This document shows, in pieces, positions 1 to 5,302 of a stretch of 5,749 bases of DNA. This DNA comes from Kiritimatiellia bacterium (GTDB lineage: Bacteria; Verrucomicrobiota; Kiritimatiellia; B70-G9). A program made the position numbers and the translations under genes. The stretch covers positions 1 to 5,749 of the forward strand of contig DTYT01000086.1 of assembly GCA_012961745.1 (NCBI GenBank), read 5' to 3'. Within the stretch, counting starts at the first letter, position 1. Each line of letters begins with the position of its first letter. The notes under the pieces are model-generated. The model was not told the DNA's origin, ran no database searches, and saw nothing but the letters and a program-made list of their open reading frames with translations.

Positions 1-669
1 CCGCGTATCCACCGATACGATCCGGGCATGGGGTATCCCCGCCCGCCGCACGGCTGCGTACAGCATCCCGGGGAAATGGAGGTCATCGGCATACAATGCC
101 CGACCGGTGACTTTATCGATCGCGTCCTTGCGGGGCAGGGGTGAACCGATGTAGCGTCCCGGACGCACCGCGGGAACCACCGGATCCACCGGAACTCCGG
201 CGGCGTCCAGCACCGCGCGCACGATGGCATGATAACCGGTGCAGCGGCAGAAATTGCCTTTCAGCCTGCGCCGTACCTCTCCCTCGCCCGGCGTGGTGCC
301 CCGTGCGCGGTGCTGGTCGATAAGCGCCTTGGCGGCCATGATCATCCCCGGCGTACAGAATCCACACTGGACCGCACCGTGCCGGATGAAAGCCTCCTGG
401 AGCGGATGCAGCCGTCCATCCATCCCGGCCAGTCCTTCTATGGTCTCGATCGCTGCACCCGCCGCCCGGGAGGCAGGAATGCGGCAGGAGCGCACTGCCC
501 TTCCATTCATGATCACAGTACACGCGCCGCATACCCCCTCTCCGCACCCGATCTTGGTACCGGTAAGGCCCAGCTCGGACCGCAGCACATCCGCCAGCGA
601 GCGGTCCTCTCGCAGGTCGAGATCGTAGGTTCGTCCGTTTACCGCTACGGTGGACAATCGTTCCCTCAC
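1..669 (-). CDS. Mop/XdhD-type molybdenum hydroxylase, fused [2Fe-2S] and molybdopterin domains (N-terminal part, runs off left edge)
   Basis: Partial gene; only the first ~220 residues are visible. Numbered from the TTG at 657-655, cysteines 38, 43, 46 and 58 form the plant-ferredoxin-type [2Fe-2S] motif (GCGEGVCGAC...C). Cysteines 98, 101, 137 and 139 (QCGFC...CRC) form the second, helical [2Fe-2S] domain. This spacing is almost identical to Desulfovibrio gigas aldehyde oxidoreductase Mop as I recall it. Without a stop, the chain passes through a short linker into the a/b-hammerhead start of the molybdopterin subunit (GSPLPRKDAIDKVTGRALYA, from about residue 171). It is therefore a single-chain enzyme with no FAD domain between the parts. 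The family hydroxylates aldehydes or purines, passing electrons from Mo through the two clusters. The substrate cannot be told from this fragment. Start: GTG at 669-667 is the outer choice; TTG at 657-655 has a GAGGGA just upstream and gives the more usual N-terminus. It is divergent to hemW. Confidence 0.9.
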   Translation of the reverse strand, partial: MRERLSTVAVNGRTYDLDLREDRSLADVLRSELGLTGTKIGCGEGVCGACTVIMNGRAVRSCRIPASRAAGAAIETIEGLAGMDGRLHPLQEAFIRHGAVQCGFCTPGMIMAAKALIDQHRARGTTPGEGEVRRRLKGNFCRCTGYHAIVRAVLDAAGVPVDPVVPAVRPGRYIGSPLPRKDAIDKVTGRALYADDLHFPGMLYAAVRRAGIPHARIVSVDTR

Positions 670-674
670 CGGGC

Positions 675-682
675 AGTATAAC
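675..682. promoter_or_regulatory. Overlapping divergent -10 elements between the molybdenum hydroxylase and hemW
   Basis: The + strand reads TATAAC at 677-682 and the - strand reads TATACT at 680-675, so two -10-like hexamers share the same AT-rich bases in an otherwise GC-rich gap. This suits a bidirectional promoter serving both genes. I see no convincing -35 box at standard spacing on either side, so the call rests on the -10 boxes and the divergent layout. A + strand start near 689 would put hemW's ATG about 28 nt into the message and would exclude the upstream GTG at 687. Confidence 0.35.
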
Positions 683-716
683 ACGCGTGTCAGCTGCCGG
701 CCAGCAGCAAAGCGCA

Positions 717-1895
717 ATGACGCCGCACCGGGGGCCGCAGACTGCCCCGACAGCGCTGTGGGACGACTGCCGCGATGCAGCTCTTTACGTCCACGTGCCG
801 TTCTGCACGCGGAAATGTCCTTACTGTGCTTTCTACTCGATACCCCTTGACGACACATCGCTGTGCAGGAAGTACCTTGAAGCCCTGGACATGGAAATTG
901 CACAGGCCACCCGCTGCAGGTGCATCCGTACCGTTTATGTTGGAGGCGGCACGCCCACTGCGCTGGACGCCGCATCGCTGGAACTACTGATGGGTACCAT
1001 CCGCGGGGCGCTTCAGGAATCTCCGGAGGAATGGACCTGCGAGGCCAACCCCGAAAGCCTGGACGGGGATAAGGCCGCCCTATTGGCGGCCGCCGGGGTC
1101 GACCGCATATCAATCGGGGCGCAGACCTTCGATCCGGACGGCCTCCGGACACTGGGAAGACGACACGGTGCCGCCGATACCCGGAGAGCTGTCGAGGCTT
1201 GCCGCCGGGCCGGCATCGAGAACGTCAGCCTGGACCTGATGTATGGATATCCAGGGTCTTCTTTGCGTCGCATTGAGCAGGACATTCGGAATCTGATGGC
1301 CTTGGCTCCCGCGCACGTTTCCGTGTACGCCCTCTCGGTGGAACCGGGCACGCCGCTGGATAGGATGGTGCAGAGAAGGGAGATCGAGCTGCCTGGCGAC
1401 GAAAGTCACGCCCTTCAGTACGAACTCCTGCGGCGTCGTCTGGCGGAAGGCGGCTACCGGCAATACGAGCTGAGCAACTTTGCGTTGCCTGGCTACCGCT
1501 GCCGTCACAACTGGACGTACTGGAGTGGGGGACAGTATATCGGCTGCGGGCCGGGAGCCCATTCGTTCTCTGGCGGCAAACGCTGGTGGAATCCGCCTGA
1601 TCTCGTGCGTTGGTGTACTTCGGTGCTGGAAAGCGGCAGGCCACAGATCGAGTTCGACGAGCACTTGAGTTCCGAGAAGCGTGCGCGGGAGCTGCTGGTG
1701 GTCGCCCTCAGGCGGAGCGAAGGCGTGAATCGAGGCTGGTTCCGTACATTGACGGGTTTCGACTACCGGCAGCTGTGCGCCCCCGTCGTCAGACAGTTGT
1801 GCGATCTGGGGCTGCTGACCGACCAGGGAGACCGACTGCGCTTGACTGAGAAAGCTTACTTTGTCAGCGATGCGGTCTTCCGGGAACTGATTTAG
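717..1895 (+). CDS. hemW: HemW, radical SAM heme chaperone (coproporphyrinogen oxidase-like)
   Basis: The protein has 392 residues from ATG 717, close to the usual ~380. The radical SAM cluster motif CTRKCPYC lies at residues 30-37, preceded by LYVHVPF. The residue two places after the last Cys is Phe (CAF), as in HemW; true HemN has a fourth Cys there. GGGTPT at 76-81 is the SAM-binding glycine motif, and HNWTYW at 264-269 is the HemN/HemW-specific motif, followed by a HemW-type C-terminal domain. HemW proteins carry a [4Fe-4S] cluster and bind heme, and are thought to deliver it to membrane cytochromes. They are often mis-annotated as oxygen-independent coproporphyrinogen III oxidase. An in-frame GTG at 687 would add ten residues; neither start has a clear ribosome binding site. 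ATG was preferred because the candidate -10 box lies too close to the GTG. The dCMP deaminase follows after 89 bp. Confidence 0.93.
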   Translation: MTPHRGPQTAPTALWDDCRDAALYVHVPFCTRKCPYCAFYSIPLDDTSLCRKYLEALDMEIAQATRCRCIRTVYVGGGTPTALDAASLELLMGTIRGALQESPEEWTCEANPESLDGDKAALLAAAGVDRISIGAQTFDPDGLRTLGRRHGAADTRRAVEACRRAGIENVSLDLMYGYPGSSLRRIEQDIRNLMALAPAHVSVYALSVEPGTPLDRMVQRREIELPGDESHALQYELLRRRLAEGGYRQYELSNFALPGYRCRHNWTYWSGGQYIGCGPGAHSFSGGKRWWNPPDLVRWCTSVLESGRPQIEFDEHLSSEKRARELLVVALRRSEGVNRGWFRTLTGFDYRQLCAPVVRQLCDLGLLTDQGDRLRLTEKAYFVSDAVFRELI

Positions 1896-1961
1896 GCACC
1901 CTGGGATGCCGCTTGAGCGCTCGGCCTCAGCGCCCTCATCTGCCGTTGCGCCGCCGTGCCC

Positions 1962-1989
1962 TTGACAGAAGGCGCGGATGTGCCATGCT
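1962..1989 (+). promoter_or_regulatory. Candidate sigma-70-type promoter for the dCMP deaminase
   Basis: A perfect -35 hexamer TTGACA lies at 1962-1967. Sixteen bases later comes CATGCT (1984-1989), a poor -10 that keeps the A and T at positions 2-3 and the final T. Transcription would begin near 1996, almost on the GTG at 1997. That would make the message leaderless and give the protein a family-typical short N-terminus. The -10 is weak and overlaps the alternative ATG at 1985, so this is tentative. Confidence 0.3.
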
Positions 1990-2458
1990 CCGGGATGTGA
2001 CAGAGTCCCGCGCCAGGCCTGATTGGGATACCTACTTCATGGAGATCGCCCACGTGGTCTCGCGTCGCGGCAACTGCCTGCGCCGCCAGGTGGGAGCGGT
2101 AATCGTCCATGGGTTCCGCATAATTTCCACCGGCTACAACGGCACTCCCCGCGGCGTGCGCAACTGCTTCGAGGGTGGATGCGCCCGTTGCGCGGCAGCG
2201 GTGGATAGCGGCGAATCCCTGGGCGAATGTATCTGCGCCCATGCCGAGGAAAACGCGGTCGTGCAGGCAGCCTTCCACGGAACCGCCGTCCACGGGGCGC
2301 GGCTCTACTGTACGACCAGTCCCTGACTGATGTGCGCGAGGATGATTATCAACGCGGGGATCAGCGAGGTCATCTACGAGGAGGAATACCAGTTTACGGA
2401 GCAGACGCGTGCGCTGCTGGAGGAAGCGGGCGTGACCTTCCGCCGTTGTCGCCGATAA
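1985..2458 (+). CDS. dCMP deaminase with in-frame UGA at a catalytic zinc ligand (candidate selenoprotein)
   Basis: Deoxycytidylate deaminase converts dCMP to dUMP, the thymidylate precursor. The reading frame encodes 157 residues if TGA 2324-2326 (residue 114) is read through, the normal family size. N-terminal features are WDTYFMEIAH, CLRRQVGAVIV and GYNGTPRG. A Cys-rich stretch with C61, C66, C69, C82 and C84 may bind a second zinc. The active site is HAEENA (His86, Glu88), then TSP-UGA-LMC, then ARMIINAGISEVIYEEEY and a normal C-terminus ending at TAA 2456-2458. The family motif here is P-C-x-x-C, so the UGA replaces the first Cys zinc ligand; the second is Cys117. Frame and conservation are intact on both sides, so no frameshift is involved. 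If UGA is a stop, the 113-residue product lacks two of three zinc ligands and should be inactive. Selenocysteine insertion is the favoured reading because of the hairpin just downstream; a point mutation or sequencing error is the alternative. GTG at 1997 is another plausible start (MTESRARPDWD). No strong ribosome binding site is visible. Confidence 0.85.
2327..2364 (+). promoter_or_regulatory. SECIS-like stem-loop immediately after the in-frame UGA
   Basis: RNA from 2327 to 2364 can fold as follows. CUGAU 2327-2331 pairs with AUCAG 2360-2364. A 3x3 internal loop follows, with a possible U2333-G2358 wobble. CGCG 2335-2338 pairs with CGCG 2353-2356. After a 2x2 mismatch, GAU 2341-2343 pairs with AUC 2348-2350, capped by the loop GAUU 2344-2347. 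Twelve Watson-Crick pairs result. The apical loop begins 17 nt after the UGA and its first base is G, matching the general bacterial SECIS pattern (a G in the first two loop positions, loop about 16-37 nt from UGA). In E. coli fdhF, as I recall, a G-initial tetraloop sits at almost the same distance. The pairing was done by hand, and the same bases encode a conserved peptide, so chance folding is possible. Confidence 0.55.
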
Positions 2459-2479
2459 GGGGGAGCCGGCGGCGGCGCT

Positions 2480-3511
2480 TCAGGGAAACTGCAGGTAAAC
2501 CTTTCGGCGGCGATTGTCGAAAGTGACCCGGTATTGCATGAGCACCATCCCGCCGAGATAGAATATCTTGCTTTCGGTCATGTCTTCCTCGCTCACCGCA
2601 GCGGCTTTGAGGCTTGGTATGACGAATCCCCCCAGGTCCAGGTCCACCGTGCGCCATGCGGGAGGGTGGCTGCGGGCAGTGCCTTTGTGCACCAGGGCGG
2701 GAGTGAGCAACTCGTAATTGCCGCCGGTATCGAGGATCACTTTCACCCGGCGGCGTCCGTCGAGCACGCCGACCGCCGCCGGAAAGTCGTCCTCGACAAG
2801 AAAAAGTGCCGCGACGAGACGCTCCAGTGACGGTCGGTCGGTTTCCGCTGTGGAAAGAGTAAGTACGCCTACGCGGGGATCGGTGACCACGTAATTGAAC
2901 GCCCGGATGAAGTCGTATCCTAGGACTACACCCGAGACCGGCCGGAACAGATCGGGAAACGCTTGCATACCGCGGCGGTCGTCCAGGATTTGCAGGCACG
3001 AGTCGTACATGCGCATCCGCTCCATGCGGATCATGCCGGCCACAGCCAGCAAGGCCCGGCGAGAACCGGTCTGGGGCAGTACCGGGTTTCCCACGACCCG
3101 CTCCGCGAGGCGGCCTTTGCCATGGAGGAAGAGATGCAATCGCGCCCGGGCCGCTGCCCCGTAGGCCGCAAACGATCCCGGGAACCCGCTGCGCAACTCG
3201 GCAGTCAGACGCCACTGATTGATCTGCAGCGCCAGCACGGGACGATACATGCCGGGTCGGTAGCGTGAAAGCAGGGGGAGCTCAACGGTCATACCGGCGG
3301 GCGGTTCAAAGCGACGCTCCGCGGGGGGCGGAGTCCGCATAACGTTCTTTCCGGTCCGCGACAGGCGGACAAGCTGGGAGGGTAACAAGCTCCATTGTGC
3401 CGGATGTCGCGCGAGACATGCCCCCAGCCCCACCAGGCAGATGGCGGCGAGAAGCAGTCGGGCCAGCCGACCGGTATTCATGCTGATGCTGATCACCGGT
3501 GCCGGTTTCAT
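2480..3511 (-). CDS. Lipoprotein with two retropepsin-like aspartyl protease lobes, first lobe degenerate
   Basis: 343 residues. A signal sequence with a hydrophobic core (LLLAAICLVGLGA) ends in a lipobox-like L-G-A-C with Cys32, so the protein is probably a lipid-anchored envelope protein. The rest reads as two tandem copies of a retropepsin-like fold. In lobe 1 (about 74-220) the active-site position reads LTAELRSG (RSG at 107-109), and the lobe ends with GVVLGYDFIRAFNYVVTD..VGVLTLS. In lobe 2 (about 240-343) it reads VKVILDTGG (DTG at 261-263), ending LGGMVLMQYRVTFDNRRRKVYL. Only lobe 2 keeps the catalytic Asp; in lobe 1 it is replaced by Arg. Two-lobed pepsins need one Asp per lobe, so activity would require homodimerisation of lobe 2, or the protein may be a binding protein. 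ATG 3511-3509 has a GGCGG seven bases upstream; Met11 (3481-3479) would give a tighter signal peptide. It is the last gene of the minus-strand unit and converges on the dCMP deaminase with 21 bp between stops. Confidence 0.75.
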   Translation of the reverse strand: MKPAPVISISMNTGRLARLLLAAICLVGLGACLARHPAQWSLLPSQLVRLSRTGKNVMRTPPPAERRFEPPAGMTVELPLLSRYRPGMYRPVLALQINQWRLTAELRSGFPGSFAAYGAAARARLHLFLHGKGRLAERVVGNPVLPQTGSRRALLAVAGMIRMERMRMYDSCLQILDDRRGMQAFPDLFRPVSGVVLGYDFIRAFNYVVTDPRVGVLTLSTAETDRPSLERLVAALFLVEDDFPAAVGVLDGRRRVKVILDTGGNYELLTPALVHKGTARSHPPAWRTVDLDLGGFVIPSLKAAAVSEEDMTESKIFYLGGMVLMQYRVTFDNRRRKVYLQFP

Positions 3512-3540
3512 TTTCGGGCCGCCGTCTTCCGCTTTTACGG

Positions 3541-3566
3541 GCGCGCACTTTGCCCGAACTGCGCGC
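3541..3566. repeat. GC-rich inverted repeat between yraN and the lipoprotein gene
   Basis: GCGCGCA (3541-3547) and TGCGCGC (3560-3566) are perfect inverted repeats with a 12-base loop. They lie in the 57-bp gap between the yraN stop and the lipoprotein start. As RNA on the minus strand this is a strong 7-bp stem with no U-run after it. It could partly block read-through or stabilise RNA ends, or simply reflect GC-rich sequence. Confidence 0.35.
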
Positions 3567-3568
3567 GC

Positions 3569-3997
3569 TCACCAGCACGGCCGATAATGTTCATCCAGAG
3601 AAAAAGCGCCAGCGATATGCCGTACCACCGGACGGACCCCATCCCGCGGGCTGCCGACAACTTCCACCACATCGAAACGGATGAACCGCGGGGGATTCTT
3701 GAGCGATCTCAAATAGCGCGCCGCTGCCCGCGAGAGAAGTCTCCGTTTCGCCTTGTCTACCGCATGGATGGGTCGCCCGAACCGCTCGTCGCAGCGGGCC
3801 TTGACTTCCACGAAAACAAGGACCTGGCCGTCACGGGCGATCAGGTCCAGCTCGTCCCGGCGTCCCACGCGGACGCGCCGCCCGATAATCTTAAGTCCTT
3901 TGCGACGGAGTTCCCGCTCCGCCACGCGCTCGCCCCACCGACCGATGCTCAGGTGAGGAGCCCTACTCCGGACGGATGGCAGCCAGCTAGCCGGCAT
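3569..3997 (-). CDS. yraN: YraN family (UPF0102) endonuclease-like protein
   Basis: 142 residues, slightly longer than the usual ~120 because of an N-terminal extension of about 17 residues. The family pattern is clear: GRWGERVAERELRRKG at 19-34, R-R-D-E-L-D-L-I with Glu49 and Asp51, then VFVEVKAR with Glu64 and Lys66. These form the E-x-D...E-x-K signature of the restriction-endonuclease-like fold. FG, AVDKAKRR and an RFDVVEV strand follow, as in relatives. The first Gly of the usual G-E-I-D is Asp here. Family function is not firmly established; the fold and the usual pairing with rnhB suggest a role in DNA or RNA processing. The ATG lies inside the rnhB end (11-bp overlap) with GGAGG six bases upstream, which points to translational coupling. 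Confidence 0.9.
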   Translation of the reverse strand: MPASWLPSVRSRAPHLSIGRWGERVAERELRRKGLKIIGRRVRVGRRDELDLIARDGQVLVFVEVKARCDERFGRPIHAVDKAKRRLLSRAAARYLRSLKNPPRFIRFDVVEVVGSPRDGVRPVVRHIAGAFSLDEHYRPCW

Positions 3998-4670
3998 GAG
4001 CTTCCTCCAGAGAGAGGTTCATCTGGCGGGGGCCGAACCACTCGCAAAGCGGCCGGAAAGACATGCGGTGCTCGGGGCATGGTCCCCATCTTTTCAGAGC
4101 CAGAAGGTGGTTCTCAGTTGCATACCCTTTGTGGCGGGCGAACCCGTAGCGGGGATAGCGCCGGTCAAGCCGTTCAAGCATGCGGTCGCGCACCACCTTG
4201 GCCACCACGCTGGCCGCGGCAATGAGAAGACTTGCGGAGTCACCATCTACAATACAGCGCGAGTCCCACCCGAGGTCTCCCGCGCGTGGCCCGTCGACCA
4301 GAGCCACTCCCCGGCCGCATCCCAGCCGGGAGAGCGCCCGCCGCATGGCCTCGAAGGTCGCTTCCAGAATGTTTTTCCGGTCGATCGTGCGCGGGCCCAC
4401 GGCGCCGACTCCTATACTGACACCAGGCAGGGTGCGCAGGATACGGAAAAACTCCTCCCTCTTTGGGGGGGACAGGCGCTTCGAATCGGTCAGGCCGTCC
4501 AGCGCGGCAACTGCCTCGGATTCCAACTGCTGGCGGGGAATGAACACCGCCGCCGCCACCACGGGACCGGCCAGCGGGCCCCGACCGGCTTCGTCCACTC
4601 CCACCACCCGGGAGTCCTTACGCCAGGCTAGGCGCTCGTGGCGCAACATGGGATGCTGTCTCGCTCCCAC
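3987..4670 (-). CDS. rnhB: Ribonuclease HII
   Basis: 227 residues. Cleaves RNA of RNA-DNA hybrids and nicks at single ribonucleotides left in DNA. The family blocks appear in order: VGVDEAGRGPLAGPVVAAAV (Asp26, Glu27), LTDSKRLSPPKRE at 60-72, a long linker with TIDRKNILEATFEAMRRA, LVDG with Asp126, then DGDSASLLIAAASVVAKVVRD with Asp162 and the C-terminal HKGYATENHL...GPCPEHRMSF. All four metal-binding acidic residues are present, so it should be active. The start is GTG 4670-4668: a perfect AAGGAG lies seven bases upstream, inside the last codons of the preceding gene, whereas ATG 4649-4647 has none at suitable distance. Only four bases separate it from that gene's stop, and it overlaps yraN by 11 bp, so it lies inside an operon. 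Confidence 0.96.
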   Translation of the reverse strand: MGARQHPMLRHERLAWRKDSRVVGVDEAGRGPLAGPVVAAAVFIPRQQLESEAVAALDGLTDSKRLSPPKREEFFRILRTLPGVSIGVGAVGPRTIDRKNILEATFEAMRRALSRLGCGRGVALVDGPRAGDLGWDSRCIVDGDSASLLIAAASVVAKVVRDRMLERLDRRYPRYGFARHKGYATENHLLALKRWGPCPEHRMSFRPLCEWFGPRQMNLSLEEAHAG

Positions 4671-4674
4671 CCGT

Positions 4675-5076
4675 TCACTCCTTGAGCTGTAAATCGCCGG
4701 TGATGAAAAGTCGCCGTCCGCGGCGGATGATTTTCAATTTTCTTTCGGGAAATTCCTCCTGCAATCCGCGTTGCAGCTTCTCCTGCACGGCGCTCAATAC
4801 CTCTTCGTAGAGGGATTGCGGCACTCTGGCCAGCGTGACCAGGTTGACGTCCACTACGTAGGACCGTCCCGTCCCGGTTCCGAATCCGGGGCTGAAGGAA
4901 GCCCCGATATCGAACAGACCGTCCTGTTCCGGGTTGGCAGTGACCCCTTGCGGCAGGCGGGCGGGATGCAGAGGCAGGCGGTCGCCGTACTTTTTCTCCA
5001 GATCACAGTCTATGCGGTCGAATACCCGTTTGAGGCGGGCTTCGAACTCCTCGGCCAGTGGATGGCGGATCGACAT
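4675..5076 (-). CDS. Conserved-looking protein of unknown function, upstream of rnhB
   Basis: 133 residues, not recognised. It has no signal peptide and no membrane segment, so it is probably cytoplasmic. The N-terminal part (MSIRHPLAEEFEARLKRVF) looks helical and amphipathic. The middle (about 55-82) is rich in Gly and includes FSPGFGTGTGRSYVVDVNLV, which resembles a beta-turn-beta segment. A second helix follows (SLYEEVLSAVQEKLQRGLQEEF), and then a basic strand with KLKIIRRGRRLFITGDL. Only one Cys (24) is present, and no metal or nucleotide motif stands out. It is probably a real gene: it fills the gap between tRNA-His and rnhB, and its 3' end carries the rnhB Shine-Dalgarno site. No clear ribosome binding site precedes ATG 5076-5074. 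The conserved order suggests a housekeeping role, but nothing more specific can be said. Confidence 0.8.
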   Translation of the reverse strand: MSIRHPLAEEFEARLKRVFDRIDCDLEKKYGDRLPLHPARLPQGVTANPEQDGLFDIGASFSPGFGTGTGRSYVVDVNLVTLARVPQSLYEEVLSAVQEKLQRGLQEEFPERKLKIIRRGRRLFITGDLQLKE

Positions 5077-5099
5077 GCAAACTGATCAGGTTACAGGCT

Positions 5100-5177
5100 T
5101 GGGGTGAGCGACGGGACTCGAACCCGCGACCTACAGGGCCACAACCTGTCGCTCTAACCGACTGAGCTACGCTCACC
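5100..5177 (-). tRNA. tRNA-His (anticodon GTG)
   Basis: Read on the minus strand, the cloverleaf is complete: acceptor GTGAGCG (5176-5170) pairs perfectly with CGCTCAC (5110-5104), the D arm is GCTC...GAGC, and the anticodon arm is ACAGG-TTGTGGC-CCTGT with anticodon GTG. The T arm is GCGGG-TTCGAGT-CCCGT, which closes with one G-T pair. The extra 5' G(-1) typical of tRNA-His is encoded at 5177 opposite C73 (5103), and CCA is encoded at 5102-5100. Only 23 bases separate the CCA from the next gene's ATG and no terminator lies between. The tRNA is therefore likely processed from the leader of the rnhB-yraN transcript. Confidence 0.97.
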
Positions 5178-5302
5178 GTCCAGTATTAAGTTATAGCTTT
5201 GTCTTACCTTATCCAATAAAAAAGTCGGGAAGGCGTACCGGTGCGGGGCGCCGACACTGATCGCACCACGATGGGAGGTCCCTTTTCGGAGTGGAGCACC
5301 GG
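5178..5302. other. Intergenic region between divergent tRNA-His and membrane protein genes
   Basis: 125 bases. The left third is AT-rich and holds the minus-strand promoter candidate. The rest is GC-rich. I see no clear + strand promoter. GGAG at 5293-5296 is the ribosome binding site of the gene starting at 5303, six bases downstream. Confidence 0.5.
5184..5217 (-). promoter_or_regulatory. Candidate promoter for tRNA-His and the operon behind it
   Basis: The only AT-rich patch in this part of the window lies just upstream of the tRNA. On the minus strand it reads TTGGAT, 15 bases, then TATAAC, with a second AT-rich TTAATAC directly after. The 15-base spacer is short and the -35 matches only the TTG core. 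Position and composition support a promoter with a leader of only a few bases before the tRNA. Confidence 0.4.

Noticed and set aside
113..547. 144-codon minus-strand open frame
   Set aside because: It is out of frame with the [2Fe-2S]/molybdopterin protein on the same strand, and its translation is a low-complexity Arg/Gly-rich shadow.
1110..1664. 184-codon minus-strand open frame
   Set aside because: It is antisense to the motif-rich part of hemW and shows no family pattern of its own.
1896..1984. Small gene or TTG-started N-terminal extension of the deaminase (TTG 1913)
   Set aside because: The 24 extra residues are Arg/Pro-rich, unlike deaminase N-termini, with no ribosome binding site; homologues normally begin just before WDxYF.
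2324..2326. Alternative genetic code reading TGA as Trp
   Set aside because: The unknown gene (4675), yraN (3569) and the lipoprotein gene (2480) all end naturally in TGA, and the family position requires Cys, not Trp.
2324..2458. Frameshift or separate short gene after the TGA
   Set aside because: The 44 codons after TGA are in the same frame and continue the deaminase alignment without loss, so there is no shift. An ATG at 2330 could restart translation, but the 43-residue piece would carry only one zinc ligand.
2440..2482. Terminator between the convergent deaminase and lipoprotein genes
   Set aside because: There are CGCCG/CGGCG matches around 2450-2477, but no single stable hairpin with a T-run in either direction.
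2394..3215. 273-codon minus-strand open frame
   Set aside because: It is a shifted-frame shadow of the lipoprotein gene, Arg/Pro/Gly-rich with no recognisable motif, and it would overlap the deaminase 3' end.
3395..4225. 276-codon plus-strand open frame
   Set aside because: It lies antisense to the lipoprotein start, yraN and rnhB. All are well supported, and its composition is typical of GC-rich antisense shadow.
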